Shown here one piece after another: positions 24,101-35,383 of a DNA stretch of 64,000 bases. The notes below the pieces were generated by a model. The model was not told where the DNA came from. It was given only the letters and a program-made list of their open reading frames with translations, and did no database searches. This DNA comes from Hydractinia symbiolongicarpus (lineage: Eukaryota; Cnidaria; Hydrozoa; Anthoathecata; Hydractiniidae), in NCBI RefSeq assembly GCF_029227915.1, contig NC_079882.1:20403001-20467000 (forward strand), written 5' to 3'. Within the stretch, counting starts at the first letter, position 1. The number at the start of each line of letters is the position of its first letter. The position numbers and the translations under genes were made by a program.

Positions 24101-26984
24101 ACCATGGGATATAACAAAGTATTGAATACAACCTTGTCCTCAATGCTCCCAATGTAAAAAACCCTAAAACGTTTCAGGACGAGGTTGTATCGTACATTAT
24201 ATCTCTATGGTCTAACAATCTTTGCCAATTTTTACGTTTAGATGAGGCATGCAAAGAACAAAAAACAGAAGAAATTGTCAATTTATCTAGTGTCATATAC
24301 ATGGACAATATTGCATTATTTAACGCTCTGTTGGACGAGGAGCTAAGCAACACGAGGAGACAGGTCACAGTTACTTCGACAGATTCGACGAAGAAGAGGG
24401 AAGAAGAACAAGTACAATTAGGACGTGGAATGAAAGGAGAAACAGGTATATTAATGGGAAAACATAGTGACGTAACAAAAGTAACTAGTAACCGAAAAAA
24501 AGCAGAAAGTGTATACACAAGAAAAACTATGGTGTCAAAAGAACACAAGATTAAACAAAATTCAGTTTCTCAGGTAGGGAGAAATTCTGCAGAAGGATAT
24601 GCTCATCAATTAATAGGTAAAATCACAAAGTCCTCTGATCTTGTTAATCAATATTACATAAGCAGAAATGAGAAACAGGTACCAATAAATTCACTCGATG
24701 TTTCAGTGCAAGGATCCCTGTCATTGGTTCGTAACGTAAAGTTAACAACCATTCAATCTGAACCACTTTCACACGAGTTCACGCATGGCGAAGTAACGTC
24801 ACAGAAAATCAGAACATCACGCCGATCTAAAACGTTGAAATTTGCACCACAAACCGATATATCCGCCAAAACGTCACAGCAAACCGATATATCTACCAAA
24901 ATGTCGTCACAAACCGATATATCTACCAAAAAGTCACAACAAACCAGAATGTCCACTAAAATGACACAGCAAACCAGAACTTCGGCTAAAATGTCCCCAG
25001 TATCACAAGAGATCGAGATATCAACAATATCACAACAAACTAGAATGTCCACAATGAAACAACAAACCAGGATGTCCTTAATATCACAAACTAAAATGTT
25101 CACTAAAACGTCCACAACGTCACAAGAGACCAAGATATCCACAATATTACAACCAAACAAAATGTCCACAATGTCACAACAAACCAGAATGTCTTCTAAA
25201 ACGTCCACAGTGTCACAAGAGACCAAGATATCCACAATATTACAACCAAACAAAATGTCCACAATGTCACAACAAACCAGAATGTCGTCTAAAACGTCCA
25301 CAGTGTCACAAGAGACCAAGACATCCACAATATTACAACCAAACAAAATGTCCACAATGTCACAACAAACCAGAATGTCGTCTAAAACGTCCACAGTGTC
25401 ACAAGAGACCAAGACATCCACAATATTACAACCAACCAAAATGTCTACAATGAAACAACAAACCAGAATGTCGTCTAAAACGTCCACAGTGTCACAAGAG
25501 ACCAAGACATCCACAATATTACAACCAATCACAATGTCCACGATGTCACAACAAACCATAATGTTGCCTAAAACGTCCACAGTGTCACAAGAGACCAAGA
25601 TATCCACAATATTACAACAAACCAGGATGTCCACAATGACGCAACAGACCAGAATATTCACAATATCACAAGAAACCAGAACATCCACAATGTCACAAGA
25701 AACTAAATTATCTACCAAAATGTCACAAGAAACCAAAATGTCCATCAGAACACCACAAAAAACTAAATTATCCACTGAGAAACCTCAATCAAAAATGTCA
25801 CCAAACATCACCACAACAGGTTTCTTAAACACGCAAATACAAAAGCCAGCAATTTTACCTTTACCATCCATCGCAGCATCCACTTTACGAACATCATTTA
25901 TACTGTCCCCATCCTACCATATTTTGGAAGTGGAAACATCAAAAACATCTCTGCTGCAATCGTTACATAGTACAGTAGATAAAAGTCAAATCGTGACTCT
26001 ACCTTCTGTTTCTCGCGTGCTAAAATATGGAAATGCAAAATCTACGGTAAGAAAAACAGAATTTGTTGTCAAATCGCAAATCAACGTAAAAAGCATCAAC
26101 ACAAAATCAGCACACATTAGCCGCCTTTCGAATCGTCCAATATGTTTGAAAGGTGACAGTAGTTACAGTGGAACAAAATCATTACCTCCCAGTATGTTCT
26201 CACAGGTAACATCATCGGGACATTCGTCACTCACATACAAAAGTACAATTACTTGGAAAGAATCCAAGCTTACTGACACCTATGCAGTTTCCAGTAAAAA
26301 TCAGCCAGAATCGTTTTACCACAGAAGAATGTCATCTAAGGTTACCAGAGCAACAAAACAAGTACCCTCAGTTGCAACTCGGAATTTACCGTGCAGAAGA
26401 TGTAAGTGTTTCGAATTGTATTTCTTTTATTTTGATTTATATTATTTTGAGAATTTGTATTTTTACCACCCGCCTTTTTTAGATCTTTCAATCGAAGTTG
26501 CTGAAGGAAACGTACCACTGGCACCTCTTGTATCTAAGGAAAGGTTAAAGCTGCAAGAGATATTAAAACTAACAATACAATCAATATGGGAAGTTGGATG
26601 GCCACATGAAGGAGCATTAGGACAAATAGGTAAAATGGATTCCCATTCTTTCTACGAAAATAAAGTCTTTTTTTCCTCAGGTATATATCTACAAAAACAA
26701 AAACGTCTATGAAAATTTTACTGAGCAAACTTAAAATCTAGCTGTTTGATTTAGGTATCATGCACTACGGAACACTGCTACACACTCGACATCAAAACTG
26801 GCTGCTTTACGTACGTGGGAGACGACGCAAACATTTTCATTTGCTTGAACTTACTGAGATGGAAATAAAACAAAATAATGTCAACAAATTACGAAAGCTG
26901 AATACACGAACTGCTAAATCAACTATCGGAACATTTTTGTTGAAAATACCAACAACGGTGAGAATGAAAATGAAATATTGTTGA
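21113..26984 (+). CDS. secreted two-CUB-domain protein with long Thr/Ser/Gln/Met repeat region
   Basis: Seven exons join in phase 1: 21113-21200, 22146-22490, 23569-23739, 23823-24008, 24242-26401, 26483-26629 and 26755-26984, about 1,108 residues. Exon 1 encodes a signal-peptide-like start (MTSKLYSFVILAYWFNYVW). Exon 2 is CUB domain 1, with four cysteines, NSPGYPSFYPNNATCLW, the acidic GFDSVTIYDG and the SDETVNGKGFRIKY end. Exons 3-4 make CUB domain 2 (TSPGYPFAYPDGTYC, FDHLSIF, GQFCGKS, DDDVHYRGFRLKFE). Both keep the aspartates that bind calcium in many CUB domains. Exon 5 encodes ~720 residues rich in T, S, Q, K and M, with tandem repeats from 24850 to 25800, a likely extended and possibly O-glycosylated stalk. 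The C-terminal ~125 residues (VSKERLKLQEILKLTIQSIW, HYGTLLHTRHQNWLLYVRG) match no family I know. No membrane segment is seen, so a secreted or matrix protein is inferred. The stop at 26984 could be bypassed by the donor ACG|GTGAGA at ~26957 joining an acceptor near 27225. Confidence 0.8.
22585..22700. repeat. dispersed repeat, inverted relative of 14950-15310
   Basis: CAACCCGTGGAAAAATCCAT followed by TTATACGCTATTTTGTGTGC matches, inverted, the unit at 15180-15310 (GCACAAAATAAGGCATAAAA then CCCGTGGATTCTTTCACGGG). It lies in intron 2 of the CUB gene. Confidence 0.55.
22918..23189 (+). mobile_element. tRNA-derived SINE, ~270 bp
   Basis: The head carries a pol III A box (TAGTGTAGTGGTAGCAC) and B box (GGTTCGAGTCC) with tRNA-like spacing, ending CCGGCGCA. 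A ~190-bp unrelated body follows and a short TTAC tandem tail ends the element. The anticodon stem does not pair, so this is not a working tRNA gene. A second copy with the same body lies at 61319-61543, which shows a dispersed family. It sits in intron 2 of the CUB gene, in sense orientation. Confidence 0.85.
24850..25800 (+). repeat. coding tandem repeats; six 93-bp (31-residue) units at 25108-25640
   Basis: Short variants of QQTRMSTK/ISTM recur from 24850. Within them, a longer unit beginning AAAACGTCCAC recurs at exactly 93-bp spacing: the ACG codon falls at 25108, 25201, 25294, 25387, 25480 and 25573. The unit reads roughly KTSTVSQETKISTILQPNKM followed by STMSQQTRMSS. Because 93 is a multiple of three, copy-number changes would keep the frame. 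The reverse strand is also open for 340 codons here, a by-product of the repeat's base composition. Confidence 0.9.
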
Positions 26985-27948
26985 ACACTTTGTAACAGAT
27001 ACATGGATATGCGAATAATTTATTTAAAAATAATATATACAATAATACCAGTATGATAGCATCAACATTTAGTAGAACTCAATTTTACTTTTTAAATTTG
27101 CTGATTTTATTGAACATGTTTCCACGTTTAAATGAATGCAAGAAAATTCGAATAACAAAAATATAAACTAAAGAATAATAATAAAAAAAAATACGTTTAC
27201 AGTGTCTAATGTCATGTGTTTGTAGTCTTCTCGACAGCAACGAGGATTCCTAAGGACTTCTTAAAAGTAACTACACTCTTAACAGTGTTTTCTAGGCTTC
27301 TTAAGGGTCAGTGTTTAGATGTTAAGAAAATTTCCCAAACCATGCAACATTTTAAACATTTACCTAAATACATTTTTTTACAGAACAATTTTAAAAATCG
27401 ATGGCCACCCTGATACCAGAGATTTTTTTTTAAAAACCCTCAGCTTTATTATAGAATAACCTAATACCCATAATTTTCGCGACTTATCTTTTTGCGCCCT
27501 TAACTTTTTGCGCAGAATTAATTTTTATTATTGCTAAGGTCTATTTATAACGTTTTGGCGGAAATTTATATTTTTCTTTTTTGACTTTAAGCACCCAAAT
27601 GCGCAAAAATAAGTCTAGTTCGTACAATATTTATTTTCGCTCGGAACTTCTGCGCAAAAATTAAAGGTCGCAAAAATAAGGCGATTAAGGTTTTGTACTT
27701 AAAATGTAATATATTTAAAAACGTGAAAATAAATTAATGCATATCTACTTCAAACTAACATCATTAAGTTCAGAATAATCCACTCCTAAAGAAGTTGATT
27801 TTCGTAAAATAAAATCATTCCTCCATTAACGCAATTAACAAAAGAAACCTTCATTTGACAATTGTATTAGGAGGTGGCTTATAACGAAGATGTGGGCAAT
27901 CAACAAAAGTTCATGATTGTGAAAGTCCGGTGGAATACCTTGTGTTAG
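26985..27948. other. 3' flank between CUB and USP genes, with an imperfect inverted repeat
   Basis: It contains the presumed 3' untranslated region of the CUB gene, possibly an alternative last exon starting near 27226 (SSRQQRGFLRTS then stop), and the 3' end of the convergent USP gene. At about 27461-27690 the two ends (CCTAATACCCATAATTTTCG and, inverted, CCTTAATCGCCTTATTTTTG) form an imperfect inverted repeat with TTTGCGC words inside, resembling an old MITE. Confidence 0.45.
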
Positions 27949-30900
27949 TTAAAACACAAATTTATTACCAGAAAGTTCTGCCCCACCGCTAGAACTGCCA
28001 CAAGGTCCATTTCCGGATCCACCAAAAGAGTCGTCATCTTCGGTCGGTCTTTTTGGAAAAGTAAATAAATTTCTTCTTCTTCTTCCCTCAAATTTTCTTT
28101 CCTAAAATTTAAATTACTTAAACTATAAATCATCAATTCAGTTGTTAAATGACATGATAAATGCTAATTGAGTTATTTGAAACAATAAGAAGGTGCACAT
28201 GGTAAAAACTAATAAAAAATTCAAACCTACTTCTAAATACTTCAAATTGTCTGCCCATACCAAATCTTGCAAAACGGCAGGCAAATCCTTCACATCCTTG
28301 TTTTCTTCTACATTAAATTTCTCATATATGCAAACATAAGGAGTATCTCTAGGAAAGGTATGCCCAAGACTATCCAGAAAGTCCACACGTGCGCGAGTAA
28401 TACGACTGTCATTCATAAGAAACCAATTTGGCGAGTTATCACTTGAATATTCACAACAGTAACAATAGTAATGTCCATTATCAGATGAGAGGCCTGAATG
28501 AACAATTACAGACTTCAATCTGTAGTTATCATTGCTTTGGCAACCTGATGTCACAGTGAAAGCTCTACCAGCATTTCCTGGACTGTTACTTGTCTGTTTA
28601 TCTATTGATGAATCGTTCGAGGGAAGTCGTTCATGTACGCACACTTCACAACCACTACAGATAGTGAAATTCAGTGGATATTGAAGAGTAGTTAAAATCT
28701 TACTTCTTTTTTGTGTCTGTATGTTAAAAGTAAATCTTTTCAAAGTCAAAATTAAATATTTAGGAAGTTTCTCCATTTCCAAGTATTTACGTGCGCTCTG
28801 TAAAGATGCACACTTTTCACAAAAATATTTATTGTTCTCACTTAACTCTTCCGGTAGGAAATACGAATTTAGCATGTCGACTAATGTAATATTCTCGTCA
28901 CGTGACGTAGTCTCCATGCTAGCTGAAATACTGACACTCGGCTCTTGCGAAAATTCCATGTTAATTTCCTGCGTTTCCGTATCCATCTTGACATGCATTT
29001 TCTGATTTATGCTCTCCGAAGAATCTCCTCCTTTGAGTGTACACACTCCACCTGGTGATGTTTCTGAAGAAGGGGATTGAAATGATAATGGCAAATCATT
29101 GAAAGTCTCTTTCCTCAACGACAGAGTACGACAGTTTAAACACTCAACTGTTGCATTCAACTCGCCTGTACACCAATCGTTTATTTTATCCGGACTTTCA
29201 GAACTTTCTTGCTGTAATTTGTCCAATAGGTGTTTTAAATATTCTGAGCAATCTTGTTGAGACCCTTCGAGAAACCACGATGGACGAGATACTTTGTAAA
29301 ATTCTTTAGGAGCTATTGCAGGTCTCTGAAAAATAAACTTGTGGTTAAACAATGGCAAAACAAACAAGCAATGATCAAAAGAGGAACATTGCGGAATGAA
29401 AAAAACGTTAACTCTGTAACAAAAATTATTCTAAATTTACTTAACCTATATCTGACAAAAACCAGCAGAAAATATCAACATATAAAATGCATTAAAAAAT
29501 ACTGATTTTCTTACAAGTATTAAATTTCGCAGAGCAGAAAATGTTGAGATTGCGCGATTTTTGATAAAATTTGCTGACAACCTAAATTTTAAATCCGCAA
29601 AAAACGTAGTCGCTAAATTGAATATCTATAAGATAGTAAAGAGGACCAGATAAATAAATAAATGATTTAGATCAAGATCTGAGTGCTGAAGAGGAATATA
29701 ATTGTTTTACCTCGGATGCGTGCAATAAAGCGAACACGTGTTGAAGATTTCTCGAAGTTGTTTGACCTACTGCTGCATATGTATTCGACAAAACCTCTTT
29801 CTTAATACTATAAAGGCAATTAAAAACGAAGATTGAAATTCAAGACAATTTAACATAAAGAAAAAAATGACTGTCACTTTGTACTGTTCAGGTCAACTAC
29901 GTGTAGAGGACCTAACAGAGTAAATTGGAGAAGAATTATGAAAAAAAATTAGTAACACATAGTGTTAAACATACTATGGTAGATTAAAAAGAGCCTGGAG
30001 AACACTATTCATATAACACGTATTGCCAAGATTCTCAAGCCCAATTTTGCCAGTATCTGATTTTACTTGTTCAAAATGAAGATCTAAACATTCCGCTCTT
30101 GGAATGGCGAAACTTGCATTTAACCAAGCTCTCATATTTTCTTCACTTGGTTTCGGATAACCCTAAAAATAAATATTGGAATAATTACTTAAATTGAACA
30201 TTTCTATTTAAGGTTTCTTACTTGCGAAAACAACAAACTTGAACACATTATACATTTATGCAAAACAACAATAAAAATAAGTGTTTTAAAAAGTAAATAC
30301 AGACCTCTACAGCAGCCAACAAAGGTGAATAAACATCAGGATATCCGGGAAAATGAAACATAAGTGTATGTATCAACTCCACTAAAATTTTGGATGTTGA
30401 ATTAGAATCTGCGCTCAACTTTAAATGCTTCAGAAGACGAGGAAATATTACCGCTGCCTACAAAATATAACATCCACATTAATTTTGGATAAAAGTAGTA
30501 ATATTTTGAAGGATGCAAACTGACAATCAATAAAAATTGTCCATAGTCTAAATTTTGCAACATGAATTAACAATGAGAATCATTGCAGATTAAAGGAAGG
30601 GTTTATATAAAAAGTGAAGTTCATACAACAGTAAAAGCGAAATTCCAATTCTATCAAGAAAATCATTTTAAAACTGAAAGTTATGCAAATTTTTTAAATG
30701 AAAACAAACAAGAATAATGATGAAACTTAGTGCCGAGGATATTCTATTTTTGCATCATTTAAAAGTTACCTGGCAGTTTTTTATGAAAAGTGAGTGATTT
30801 TTCTAATCAGAAAAGAACTGTGCAAATAAAAGAAATGTTTGCGTCAGCAAAATTAATAATTTTTTTTTTTTTGGGGGGGGAGAAGAATTAAAAAAAACTG

Positions 30901-32442
30901 TTATCATATTTTAAACCTAAAAATGAAAGTCTGTTGACCATATTCGAGCTGTTTTTAAACTTGTCATACTCATAAAAGTAATGGCTAATTTGAGATTAGC
31001 ATCTTGGTTTACACACCTGATGGAATGGTTCAGGCGAGTGTAAATAGCTGATCAACATGAATGTTAACACCGACACAGCTCCTTTCCTCATTACTGGGAA
31101 GAACATCATGTTACATATCTATAAAAATATGTACAAATAATTTGTACCAATTAAAATACATCACTCTTTGTCTGATTTTGGCTGACTGGTATGACCGTAT
31201 TTTTTTAGCAATTTTATTTTGTGCCGGCTTTTCACTGATTTTTTCTTGTTATTTTAAAGGATTAAGAAATAAGATAGAAACGTTTGATATTAAGTCTTGA
31301 TATTTTCAAATTAAAAATTGTGCTATGAGGACAATTTCTTACCTTTATTCACATCTTATGCATATTTTTTTCGTTCCTATTTTAATATATATATAACATA
31401 TATATTAAAATAGGAAAAAAAACATATAGTATTTTTTTGCACAAACAATGAGAATGTGTGAAAACAAATTATCTATAAATCTTACTTGTTTGATCTTGCT
31501 GTCCACGACAGAAAATAAGCATTCAAATTTTCGATATTTAATTAGATACTTCATAAAATTGATCACCCAATCATCAACTGGTAGTGTGTCATTAGGGAAG
31601 CAAATCCAATCAACCATATGTCCAAGGGTTGCAGTAAGAGGCTCATTTGAAACAGCTGTCATCATTAACCCTTCCATATCTGCTTCAAGTACATTCAATT
31701 TCAATGATGGAAGTACACACGCAAGCGAAATAGATGGATGTTTGTCCTTACGGGATAATAATTTAAAAAGATAGCCTGCAGCATGTCTCATGAGTTTTTC
31801 ATTGTGATGAATACACATCAAAAAGAAACCAGAAACAACCTTTAGATGTTTTTCAGTTGGTGATAAGTCTGTACCAGCTGTGTTCTGGAAAATATAAGGA
31901 CTGCTGCTGATAACTGTAATTATCGTTTTAGTTACTTCAATTTTCGATTCAAATTCCATCTGTTCTGGAAGAAAAAAATGGTTTTCCAACAAAAACTCAC
32001 AGCAAAGTGACAAACATTCTAAATCTTCACATTGAGTAAGTGTTGAGAATAAATACGTTTTTAACATTTCTTTTATTGGTGATTTAGAAATATCATAAAA
32101 TGCACTGACTGTCTTGATACAACACCTTAAAGTTTTTAGTATCAACGTTTTTTCCTCACATTTTAATTTTGAACTTGACTTTTGTAAAATTTCTTTGTTA
32201 AGGTATTGAAATGCAACGTCCATATGGTGTTTCATCCAATTTTTCAATACTATAGACACAAGATCAATTTCATCTTTAGAAGAATTGGGTTGCACCAAAA
32301 TATCCAAGCTAGTTTTCATAATGTTAATGCATATTTCTTCATCCGTATTTGTAGCAGCAGCTGTAGATATCCGCGACACAACCGCTTTTTTAACTGCAGC
32401 TGGATGGTCAGACTTAATAACACCATGCAATATTTTATCCAT
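27949..32442 (-). CDS. ubiquitin carboxyl-terminal hydrolase, USP35/USP38 type
   Basis: Seven exons join in frame: 32442-31486, 31118-31017, 30457-30305, 30162-29975, 29807-29711, 29325-28231 and 28101-27949, 914 residues (human USP38 1,042; USP35 1,018). It is a cysteine protease that removes ubiquitin from substrates. The N-terminal ~435 residues are the helical, HEAT-like region typical of USP35/38, opening MDKILHG like USP38. The catalytic Cys box GLENLGNTCYMNSVLQALF is in exon 4. QQDCSEYL follows in exon 6, as do two CxxC pairs (CLNC, CEKC), the His box (HSGLSSDNGHYYCYC) and WFLMNDSRIT with the third catalytic residue. The C-terminus, Gly/Ser-rich and ending SGNKFVF, mirrors the Gly-rich tail of USP38. 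The single precursor cannot be assigned to USP35 or USP38 by eye; a pre-duplication ancestor is likely. Confidence 0.94.
31374..31415. repeat. near-perfect palindrome in USP intron 1
   Basis: TTCCTATTTTAATATATAT and its complement ATATATATTAAAATAGGAA face each other across a few bases. It is a cruciform- or hairpin-prone AT-rich palindrome with no evidence of a gene product. Confidence 0.7.
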
Positions 32443-33384
32443 TATTGTTTTAATAAAATGATATGGTTGATATTAAGTAAGCTAAATGAAACAATAGAAA
32501 CTTGCATATAACAGTTAAATACATTTCAGTACAGTTAAATACATGCAATGAATATAGCAATAGGGTGTCTCAGCATGCTGATGCCAGTGGCGGGGATCTC
32601 TCGATAAAACCATACACATAATCACATGATCTAAGGTGACCATAAAAAAATTAAAAATGGCAGCATGCTGTAAACAAAAAACAAGGCAGGAAGAAGAGGG
32701 CAAAATTAATTACAGAGTTTTACCTAATAGCAACCACACTTAAAACAGGGATGCATCGCATTATTAACGTAACATAACTTTGCCTATGGAATATATATTT
32801 ATAATAATGAAGTTTAAGAAGTATATTTTAAGCTCCAAAGTTACGAAATATTTTATTGAAGAACCAGTTATTTATCCAAATTTAGCATGTTTGAAGTTAT
32901 TTTAGGAAGTTACCTGATGATACAGAATGTTGTGCTCAATATAAATATAATTTCCTTATGAATAAATAAAAAGTTGTGATGACTGAGTTTTCATTACCTA
33001 TACTATATGTGACCGCAATAAGAAAATAAACTAAAATTTATACGTATAAATTCATAAAACTGTAAAATATTATTCAAAATTACATTCTGGCTGTCAAAAT
33101 AACAAATGAACTCTATACAATCAAAAACTTTAATGTACTTGAATTAATTTTATCAATGCTTTTTTAACAATAAAGAGAATCGTATTTCCATGACTGAATT
33201 GCCTAAATACCAAAACCTAATATTGACTCAACAGAGAACCTAAATTGATGCATCTTATAATTTGGCAGTTTTACACAGGTGTGGTAGAATTATTGGTATA
33301 CTTGAACATTCGAAGAAAAAATATCAAAATCAGTATTCATTAATAAAATATGTCTACATAAAAATAAAAACATATGATAAAAAG
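32443..33384. other. intergenic between USP35/38 and PGAP3
   Basis: The USP promoter should lie just above 32443 and the PGAP3 3' untranslated region just below 33385. No other gene is seen. Confidence 0.5.
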
Positions 33385-34326
33385 TTATGGAAGTTTTGCA
33401 ATCTTTTTTGTTTCAAACAATGCATCTGCTATTAAAAACTGGTACCACATATATGATAATGGTATTGTGAACATATGCCATAATGAATGACCATCAAAAA
33501 TAAACCATATAGGCGTGAAATCTATTATTTCTAAAGTAGCAAAAACTAAGGTTCCACCCATTGTTAACGCACACTTCCAAACATATCGTCTTTCAGTCCA
33601 ATTCTTTGCACACCAGATTAACCATATGCTAATGTTGATTGCTCCTACACCCATTAAAAATTTTGCATTATACCCATAATCAAAATGCACAAATGCCATA
33701 TGGTATATATGGTGAGAGAATATTATTAACAAAATTATTCCAAAAAGATAGACTTTGGCATCACTCGTTTTTCCAGCAATTCTGGCAAAACATGTATATA
33801 TTGATAATGCAATAATACCTGCTGCACTAAAATAATCAAATTTCTCTGTCCAATAGAAATCTCTTGTATGGAATACTGTTGCACAAATCCAGCCGATCAT
33901 ATTAATATTAAATTGCATTTTGGTTAAGGAGTAAAATTCGTAATTCTTGTTTACAAATTTTTGGTATTGCAGCCAACCAAATATCTGTGCAATGCAGTGA
34001 AGAAATGAAAATAAAGCAGAGGCTGGCTCCTGAATACCAAAGAAACGAGTCAAGGGCCATTTTCCAAAATACTGTAGAACTGGCTGATTAAATTTTATTC
34101 TCTCCTTTGTTACATTCATCATACAGCCATACTCACAATCACTTTTGTGATTCCATAGTAGCCCCTGCAACTGCCAAGATAGAATAACCTTCTCCTTATT
34201 TCGGAAACTAGTACATTTTTCAACACATATCTGAAAATAAATATCTTTATCGCCACTTGAAGCTAAAATTTCTTTGTAAAATGAAAACACTAGATAAATA
34301 CAAAATGTCAATATGAAGGTCCTCAT
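33385..34326 (-). CDS. PGAP3: post-GPI attachment to proteins factor 3 (Per1-like), intronless
   Basis: A single exon encodes 313 residues from the Met at 34326 (human 320). An in-frame ATG at 34371 would add 15 residues, but the later start puts a signal peptide (MRTFILTFCIYLVFSFYKEI) at the N-terminus, as in the family. PGAP3 is a Golgi/ER membrane hydrolase-like protein required for removal of the sn-2 acyl chain during GPI-anchor lipid remodelling. Visible family landmarks are the luminal cysteines (ICVEKC, SDCEYGC), GKWPLTRFFGIQEPASA, TVFHTRD, FDYGYN and the C-terminal DGHSLWHMFTIP, with seven hydrophobic segments. His and Asp residues in TVFHTRD and DGHSLWH belong to the conserved CREST-superfamily set. 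Residues before FDYGYNAKF are duplicated at 41344-42105. Lack of introns contrasts with its neighbours, but no poly(A) scar is seen. Confidence 0.95.
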   Translation of the reverse strand: MRTFILTFCIYLVFSFYKEILASSGDKDIYFQICVEKCTSFRNKEKVILSWQLQGLLWNHKSDCEYGCMMNVTKERIKFNQPVLQYFGKWPLTRFFGIQEPASALFSFLHCIAQIFGWLQYQKFVNKNYEFYSLTKMQFNINMIGWICATVFHTRDFYWTEKFDYFSAAGIIALSIYTCFARIAGKTSDAKVYLFGIILLIIFSHHIYHMAFVHFDYGYNAKFLMGVGAINISIWLIWCAKNWTERRYVWKCALTMGGTLVFATLEIIDFTPIWFIFDGHSLWHMFTIPLSYMWYQFLIADALFETKKIAKLP

Positions 34327-34371
34327 GACACAAAAGGCACATATATAATTTGTTCTTTCTTTTAGAAGCAA

Positions 34372-35383
34372 TGGTGTACTTTTTTCCTATGTGTAAATAC
34401 AATTCTTCTTCTAAAAAATTTATTTAAAGTATGAATATAATATGGAAAATAAAACAATAATACTGTAAATTATTTTTTCGCAAGCCCTACCCTATTCTCC
34501 TTAAAAAATGGTGTCTCTATGCAGATATATATATTAGTACAAAAAACCATCCTGATCAACACAATAAAATTTAAGTATTTACTACATAATTACATTATAT
34601 ATATATATCATAATTTCCAGAATTGCACTTGAAATCTTTAAAGTGGATTTTCAATACAAAATGCAAATCCATACTGGATCTAAATTAGAAGCACACATGC
34701 CCACTTTACAAACAGCCACCTCTCAGATTTTGCTCAAACTTTAAGGTAAGATGATATCAACCTAAATATCTCTGCAGATATTACTCTACAAACAACAATT
34801 CTGAACTTAGGAGGTTAACAATGAAAATAGTGATAAAATAATAATACTACTTTAAAAGTATCTCTGAAAATTCACAAAATGAAAGTTCTTATTGGTCAAC
34901 TTTAAAATGAAAAATTACATCTTTGTAACCTGCAAAGATTTGGGCCGTTTTTGTATTTATTTCACTTTTTCTAGTATCACATAATTTAATACATATAATT
35001 AGATCTACAAATGGCAGTAAGTTTTAAGTTTGGCAGAACAAGATGGCCACAAAAATTGTTACCATACGACAATGACACCTTTGGCAAATATAAGACATTT
35101 ATCATTGGTGGTACTGATCGTATAACTTAGCGTATTTGACACAATCCAAGGGCTTTAAAAATTTAAAATGGACATTTTTGTGTAACTCTTAGGTTGCTTG
35201 GTCCATAGGTGAGTACTTTGTGCACATCCAAACCAGTTAGGTACATGGGTGTATGCCATTTGTGCACCTAACCATGCATCTCAATATCAGTTGTATTAAA
35301 TTGCATTTGTAACAAAGCAAGGGGGGAATTGTAATGAATTAAATTCTGAATCACCATTTCTCTGTAAAACATGCCATGATATT
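34372..35383. other. upstream flank of PGAP3, no further gene
   Basis: AT-rich sequence containing the PGAP3 promoter by position. It is repeated at 42106-43117. No coding exon is seen. Confidence 0.5.

Noticed and set aside
24753-25775. 340-codon minus-strand frame as a gene
   Set aside because: It mirrors the coding repeats of the CUB gene on the other strand and has no independent start, splice or family evidence.
26684-26711. alternative acceptor TTTCCTCAG before the last CUB-gene exon
   Set aside because: It reaches a stop after ten codons, while the acceptor at 26754 gives a longer continuous frame; it remains possible as a minor form.
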